From positions 744,001 through 808,000 of the forward strand of contig OY755177.1 of NCBI GenBank assembly GCA_963576735.1: 64,000 nt of DNA. The letters run 5' to 3'. Origin of the DNA: Bedellia somnulentella. Its lineage: Eukaryota > Arthropoda > Insecta > Lepidoptera > Bedelliidae. The notes below the pieces were generated by a model, which was not told the DNA's origin, made no database searches, and saw only the letters and a list, made by a program, of their open reading frames with translations. A program made the position numbers and the translations under genes. This document shows, piece after piece, positions 58,873-64,000 of the stretch (positions are counted from its first letter, which is position 1; each line of letters opens with the position of its first letter).

Positions 58873-59132
58873 TTAACATAACATAACATAATAACATAAA
58901 CGTTCACGCCGAATATCCCCGAGGGGTTGGCAGAGGTACTAATACTTCTGAACATCACGTGAATTTGTCACCTGGTGTTCAGAGTACCCAAGTTTTGCAT
59001 GGACAGTGTACTCACGTGATAGGGGGCAGGCCTATCGCCGTTTTTGTACGAATACACTGTCACATGACTAAGTACAACTCAGCCATGTGGGTTTCCTCAC
59101 GATGTTTTCCCTCACCGTTAACAACCATGAAA
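58873..59132 (-). mobile_element. S2 SINE, head missing
   Basis: 3' tail 'ataacataaacgttcacgcc' to 'taacaaccatga'; lies in the catalase-like intron. Confidence 0.75.
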
Positions 59133-59164
59133 AATTTAAAATAAATAGAATAGTATCCGCATAT

Positions 59165-59350
59165 AAGATAGATAGATAAATAGATAACTCGTTTATTTAT
59201 GTTAACATAACACCACATACAATATGAAAAACAATACATAAAGTGAAAAAAAAAACAATATTTTAAACTTAAAATTAGTGCTATGGTAACACAAACTAGG
59301 TCCTAACTCAGTGCTTGATATTGCCAAGTGGCAAAACACTGGTTTTCAGT
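59165..59350 (-). repeat. Possible LINE 3' end fragment
   Basis: Minus-strand sequence with 'gccttaactgaaaaccagtg' and a downstream AT-rich tail, laid out like 1095-1270. Family uncertain. Confidence 0.35.
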
Positions 59351-59786
59351 TAAGGCCTACACTACACTACACATAATTAATTAATATATAAACAAAATAA
59401 TCTGTGTCTGCCACATTTGAAGTAAACAAAATTGAATAAATAGTAAAGGAACAGACAGTAAACTAAACAAATGCACAACAAAAAAATAATAATAAAAAAC
59501 AATATCTTTTAAAATTATCTTTAAACATATTCGCTTAGTCTCAGAACATTAAATAATTAAAAGAACAAGAAAACATTATCAGCATTCACAAATTCTCAAG
59601 TAAAGGTTCACATGAGAAAACCAAGCAATACATTTATACATTAGTTATTTTTATTATTTTACTGGAAGTTTACTTGCACGTGTGAGAAAAGTAAAGTATA
59701 GTGAGTATAAGTTTTACCTATTTAATTGTACTCTTGTAATTTGTCAAATTAACACATATTATGTATCATACACATACATAATATCG

Positions 59787-60027
59787 TACATATACTCACG
59801 GCTATAAATCCCTAGAAGGGGTAGCCTGAGATAAGGAATTAGAAATTCTTCAGCCACTTTTGGAAAGTAGAGTTGGGAAAAGATGGTAAAATAAAGGTTG
59901 TTGGTGACGGGTCTCCAACCGCATCGCCCAAAAATCCCTTAAAGGCCCCAATACAGTTAGTCGCATCTTACGTACACCCATCGGAAGAAAGGGGGTAGTG
60001 CTATTCTAAGCCGACACTACACAGCAA
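59787..60027 (-). mobile_element. S1 retroposon, type I (in the catalase-like intron)
   Basis: Full length, head 'agccgacactacacagc'. Confidence 0.8.
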
Positions 60028-60070
60028 ACACATCCTATACTTGGTTATAAATGTCTACATTAATCAAATA

Positions 60071-60295
60071 TAACCGTGATAGCTCCGTTGCAGACAACAC
60101 TAATTCTTTTTATTTATTTAATATTTCTGATTGTTTTCATGTTTATTAAATTATCTTTTTTTTTCTAAAGACATGTGTGTGGTTTATTTATCATGGTTGT
60201 TAACGATGAGAAAAAACATCGTGAGGAAACCCTAAATGGCTGTATTGTACTTAGTCAATATAAACGGCGATAGGCCTGCCCACTATCACCATATA
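60071..60295 (+). mobile_element. S2 SINE, rearranged
   Basis: Head 'accgtgatagctccgttgca', an AT-rich replacement where the B box should be, then 'aaacatcgtgaggaaaccc'. Confidence 0.6.
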
Positions 60296-60506
60296 AGAGC
60301 ACAGTGCGATTTGTTTTCAACTACATCAATTTCACTAGATTAGTAAAGAAAGTCTTTGCTATCATAAATAGATAAATACGTTTACATTTCAATGGAAGGC
60401 ATCGTTCTACGTCTTTTAACTTGGAAGCCCTGTATCTCCTCTTATACTTGTAAAGTTGTAAAGTTTTTTCAAATAAATGAGGGCAACTAGTAATAATATA
60501 ATTTAC

Positions 60507-60644
60507 CTTATGAGTGTCCCGGAACTGAAATAATTGTAGCGAAACAGGATCAACATTAGTATCAGTGAAATTATTGTACTTCACCGATCCTTGCCCGAAG
60601 GCGATCCCACAGATCAAACTCAACACACAACCGCGCAACAACAT
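60507..60644 (-). CDS. Catalase-like protein, exon 1 (signal peptide and N-arm)
   Basis: Forty-six codons from ATG at 60644 to a donor CATAAG|GTAAAT, phase 0, joining exactly to exon 2 at 58062. The first 18 residues (MLLRGCVLSLICGIAFGQ) have a short basic start, a hydrophobic core and small residues before Gln, as in a secretory signal peptide. The following DPVSLQLFQFRDTHK matches the N-terminal arm of catalases ahead of the conserved LTT-GAPV region, so this is the correct partner exon. The joined protein is 534 residues, about 30 longer than typical animal catalases, and the surplus is mostly the signal peptide. A candidate acceptor (tttatttcag ending at 60661) sits 16 bases before the ATG, so an upstream noncoding exon is likely. 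Reading through the donor gives only unrelated residues. Confidence 0.88.
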
Positions 60645-60660
60645 AGTTGCTTCAAAGTAC

Positions 60661-61161
60661 CTGAAATAAAATTAGTTTTCATTGACTTATATGTTTAATT
60701 GCCAATTGATAAATTGCTTTACATGCTCACCAATGTTCTAAATCATTGAAGCGTTGTAAACGAACCTCTCAATTATGTACAGGTAGATTAATTTTATGAT
60801 CAGCTTGTCGTGATTTAGAGATAAAAGTAAAGGAAAATAATAAGTGTAAATTGTATCAGTAAGATCGTCAAAAAAACACTTAAAATGCAAGAATATGAAG
60901 TATTTCCTTATGCTACATGCTCCATTAGATGTTTTGTCAAAGTAAATTTAGCTGACTTTAAAGGATATGAAAATGTAGTTTAAAAGCAAAAAGCTAAGAT
61001 GACGGATATTATTATACCTAAAAATATATCTAGATCTTTGGTTCAAGCAAAAACTCCATGGTAATTTTTTTGAGGGAGTCAGATGGTAAGAGATCATTGA
61101 TAAGACACTGATTTAGCCTTCCAACACATATCTGAATGAAGTATATTTTTGGAAAACCTAC
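60661..61161. promoter_or_regulatory. Upstream region of the catalase-like gene
   Basis: Should hold the promoter or a first noncoding exon; no TATA or initiator could be pinned down. Confidence 0.3.
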
Positions 61162-61442
61162 ATACATACATACATACATATACTCACGGCTATATTTCCC
61201 TAGAAGGGGTAACCAGAGCTAAGGAATTATAAATTCCTCAGCCACTTTTGGAAGTTGAGTGGATTGGAGTGGATGGACTTGAAGTTGGAAGAAAAGATGG
61301 TAAGATTAAAGGTTTTTGTTTGGTGATGGGTCTCCAACCGCATCGCCCAAAAATCCAATAAAAAGCCCCAATACCCTTAGTCGCCTCTTACGACACCCAT
61401 GGGTAGAAAGGGGTAGCGACATTCTAAGCCGGCACTACACGG
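61162..61442 (-). mobile_element. S1 retroposon, type III
   Basis: Full length plus about 30 extra bases ('ggattggagtggatggac') that partly repeat GAGTGGA. Confidence 0.8.
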
Positions 61443-61590
61443 TTACATACATACATAATATACTCAAGCCCCTAAATTTAAAAAATGTATAAGGGGGCTT
61501 CGAAATCAGTTTCTCTGCTAATTTAGGAATTTAAGTGGAGATAATATTGTATTAATAAAGATAGTTGGAAGTAAGTTTTAAGTCACATTA
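61443..61590 (-). repeat. S1 fragment, degenerate
   Basis: 'cataatatactcaagcccct' tail-like start abutting the previous copy. Confidence 0.35.
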
Positions 61591-61614
61591 TTTTTTTCAA
61601 CTCGATGCTAATTT

Positions 61615-61700
61615 TTTGTTTATTCAACCGACAAAAAACGAGGAGGTTAACTATTCAACGCGTTTTTTTGTTTTATTACGCGATGCTCATGATCAGAATA
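61615..61700 (+). repeat. Fragment with 'caaccgacaaaaaacgagga'
   Basis: This short block followed by 'ggttaactattcaacgcg' is common at the ends of lepidopteran repeats. It probably belongs to another element next to 61919. Confidence 0.4.
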
Positions 61701-61918
61701 TCCAATTTCGATGTTTTATTAGAAAGATCGAAATATAGCCCGTAGCCGTTTAAATTTGAAAAGATAATATTGAGACAGGGTATTATTGTAGGTTTGATCA
61801 CTTGCTATGCAGGCTCACCAGACATAACATTTTACAGAGTAGATTTTTTAAGTATAGCCATATATTCCAATCTTAGCCTCATGTAAATTTGAAGTAAAAT
61901 ATCCTAACCTAAGGGAAG

Positions 61919-62655
61919 AAAAAAACGGCCAAGAGCGAGATGGACTCGCTAATGAAGGGTTCCGTAGCAGCACTAGCAGCAGGTAGGTAACATAGTAATA
62001 TACAAGTTTAAAATGTTTAGTTTAAAATGTTATTTTTTATCACTGATTTACTATAAGAAAACAATGGTTCACGTTTAATGCGTAAGGCCTGTGATAGTAA
62101 AATTATTGTTATATATTTCAGTGAAACTAATAAATTAGGTAAGTAATTTGATTCATGACGTTTAAAAATAGAACTACTGGCTAGATCTTATTCAAACCAA
62201 TTTTCGTTAGTAGTTTGTATAGTAATACACATCATATATTTTTTTCAGTTTTATCATGCCCATATTTTAGAAGTTACGGGGTGGGGGGACACACATTTTA
62301 CCACTTTGGAAAAGTCTCTCGCGCAAACTATTCAGTTTTGAAAAAAATGATATAAGAAACCTCAACATCATTTTCAAATACCTTTTGATAGATAGGTTTG
62401 ATGAAAAAAAAAATTTTGAGTTTCAGTTCTATGTATGGGGAACCCTAAAAATTTTGGTTTTTTTTCCAGATTTTATTTTAAAATCTTAATGCGGTTTACA
62501 GAATACATCTACGCACCAATTTTCAAGAATGTAGTTCTTATAGTTTCGGAATAAACTGGCTGTGACATATGGACGGACGGACGGACGGACAGACGGACAG
62601 ACATGACGAATCTATAAGGGTCCCGTTTTTGCCATTTGGCTACGGAACCCTAAAA
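61919..62655 (+). mobile_element. Lepidopteran 'gggttccgta' repeat
   Basis: It starts 'aaaaacggccaagagcgaga' and 'gaagggttccgtag', and ends after a GGAC/AGAC microsatellite with 'gacgaatctataagggtccc' and 'ggctacggaaccctaaaaac'. Ends GGGTTCCGTA and TACGGAACCC are inverted. A widespread nonautonomous family whose class I cannot assign. Confidence 0.6.
62570..62605 (+). repeat. (GGAC)n microsatellite
   Basis: GGAC/AGAC units inside the 61919-62655 repeat. Confidence 0.9.
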
Positions 62656-62795
62656 ACGATGGACGACACAGTGGTCAATTGCAGATTATAATATTAGGAT
62701 GTGTATTACAAATGAACTAATCATACAATCGAAACTAATATGATATATATAAGGAACGGCGTATTGATAATAATATTAACAATCAGAAAATAAAC

Positions 62796-62983
62796 ATATA
62801 TACATATACTCACGCCGTTAGTTCCCATTGGGGTAGGCATAGAATATCGATCGCCACTAAGCACGATCCTGGCAGACCTCTCTTACTTTGTTTACATCCA
62901 TAAATCTTTTCATACATTCTCTTTAATTCTTTTTTAAACGGAAGTGTCCAAGTGAGTCCTCCGAGGTCGTCGTCTACTAAAAT
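62796..62983 (-). pseudogene. L LINE 3' stub
   Basis: 'tatactcacgccgttagttc' to 'gaggtcgtcgtctacta'; an S1 fragment follows immediately. Confidence 0.7.
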
Positions 62984-62986
62984 TAA

Positions 62987-63098
62987 CATACATATACTCA
63001 CGGCGATAATTCCCTTCAAGGGGTAGCCAGAGTTAGGGAACAATAAATCCTTAGTAACTTTTGGAAGTGGAGTGGGGAAAAGATGGTAAAAAAAAAAC
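62987..63098 (-). repeat. S1 fragment
   Basis: 3' half, directly following the L stub at 62796. Confidence 0.6.
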
Positions 63099-63186
63099 AT
63101 TAACTAACATTAACATCCATCCTATTTCGATATTATCTGCTCCATACAATACAAACAGTAGTGTGGTTAGCGATGAATACACGGTG

Positions 63187-63408
63187 ACATTGGCAGAGGT
63201 ACTAACTCTCACTACTTCTGAACATCACGTGTCATTGTCACCTGGTGTTCAGAGTACCCACGTTTTGCTTGGACAGTGTACTCACGTGACACGGGGCAGG
63301 CCTATCGCCGTTTTTGTACGAATAAACTGTCACATTACTAAGTACAACTCAGCCATGTGGTTTTCCTCAGGATATTTTCCCCCTCCGTTAACCACCATGA
63401 TAAATTCA
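63187..63408 (-). mobile_element. S2 SINE, partial
   Basis: 'ttggcagaggtactaactct' to 'ccaccatgataaattc'; both ends cut. Confidence 0.7.
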
Positions 63409-63409
63409 A

Positions 63410-63500
63410 CATACATACATACATATACTCACGGCTATATTTCCCTAGAAGGGGTAACCAGAGCTAAGGAATTACAAATTCCTCTGCCACTTTTGGAAAA
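63410..63500 (-). repeat. S1 fragment
   Basis: 3' third, 'tatactcacggctatatttc' to 'gccacttttggaaaa'. Confidence 0.6.
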
Positions 63501-64000
63501 ATAATAAAAAAATAATAACTCGGCTATAATTACCAACTTTGCTTAATTTTATCATATTTTACTATTAATTCATATCAAGTGCTCAGTTATTTATTTGCGC
63601 CATATAATACAAGCTGGCCGGACACCTTACGTTCTTACCAGAAGTTTTAATATGTCCTTTACGTTCACAACACTAAATTTACTTTGAGGATAAGTAGATT
63701 TGCTTGTATAGTATTTTATTTATAAATAAACAGATTTATTTTGAATTACATTATATTAAATATAACAAGTACAATACAAGGTTTTAATGGCTATCATACA
63801 TTAATTGTTAACAAACTCTTTTATACAACGCGGTGAGGTCACATTCACTTAATTTAATCGTCTCTTTAAATAACTTTAAATTAATTTTGCAAGTTTCCGT
63901 GTATGGAAGAAGGAAGGGAAGTTGTATACAAATGTATTTTGAAAACTGATTGTGATCTTTTAGGCATTGAGTAGTTTAACACAATGAGTAAGTAAGTAAG
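63501..64000. other. Unassigned stretch
   Basis: AT-rich, no supported feature to the window end. Confidence 0.55.

Larger units (their letters stand above)
58063..60506 (-). other. Catalase-like gene intron 1
   Basis: GT...AG intron of 2444 bases, phase 0. It is filled with repeats: three S1 copies (58279, 58563, 59787), one truncated S2 (58873), one interrupted plus-strand S2 (60071) and a LINE 3'-end-like stretch (59165-59350). No extra exon is seen. Confidence 0.85.

Noticed and set aside
63061..63504. 147-codon plus-strand frame
   Set aside because: It runs through an S1 fragment, an S2 copy in reverse and another S1 fragment; no coding character.
1..64000. CRISPR array, operon, prophage or bacterial origin
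   Set aside because: Introns, SINEs, LINEs and Helitrons show eukaryotic nuclear DNA; the regular repeats present are 122-bp and 215-bp tandem units without spacers.

Overview
The window is AT-rich, intron- and transposon-dominated nuclear DNA of an insect. The abundant short retroposons (3' ends with TATG or TTATG tails, a body motif GAGGGAAAACATCGTGAGG, the block GTAAGAGGCGACTAA) and the repeats starting from 'cggcttcgcacgg' are of the kind found throughout Lepidoptera, so a moth or butterfly is the best guess. No bacterial-type operon, rRNA, CRISPR array or canonical tRNA gene is visible.

Host genes are few. The clearest is a two-exon, signal-peptide-bearing catalase-like gene on the minus strand (56596-60644), in which both distal catalytic residues of the family are replaced while the proximal haem ligand is kept. 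A second minus-strand gene (about 23821-25538) can be assembled from four exons joined by three phase-1 introns. It encodes a piece resembling the C-terminal region of P-element/THAP9-type transposases and has a frame break at a 12-A run. A third, speculative two-exon gene (49579-52744) has a Met-Ala first exon with a strong splice donor, and an intron holding a 215-bp tandem array and a Helitron.

Most of the rest is mobile DNA. Family names used below: S1 is a ~240-bp retroposon running from TGTAGTGTCGGCTTAGAA to CCGTGAGTATATGTATG, with more than 40 full or partial copies. S2 is a ~360-bp tRNA-headed SINE ending GGCGTGAACGTTTATG, with about 18 copies or fragments. L is a 5'-truncated RTE/Proto2-like LINE ending GGCGTGAGTATATGTATG, with one copy carrying a reverse-transcriptase ORF (30723-32069) and several 3' stubs. 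S3 is a tRNA-like head flanked by inverted tails. S1, S2 and L share their 3' terminal ~45 bp, which suggests that L supplies the retrotransposition machinery for both short families.

Three Helitron-like elements are recognised: 18141-20496 (probable), 29984-32306 and 50556-52382. The last interrupts a tandem repeat so cleanly that its ends can be read exactly; it carries an OTU-protease start joined to a Pif1-helicase end and terminates in a 188-bp-arm palindrome. Other structures are a 584-bp miniature LTR element with BEL/Pao-like remnants (18567-19150), a solo LTR (28232-28463), a 144-bp-arm palindrome followed by a 122-bp tandem repeat (41522-42408), a MITE (9944-10378) and several nested insertions that give relative ages. 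Coordinates of repeat copies are approximate to a few bases unless target-site duplications are quoted.
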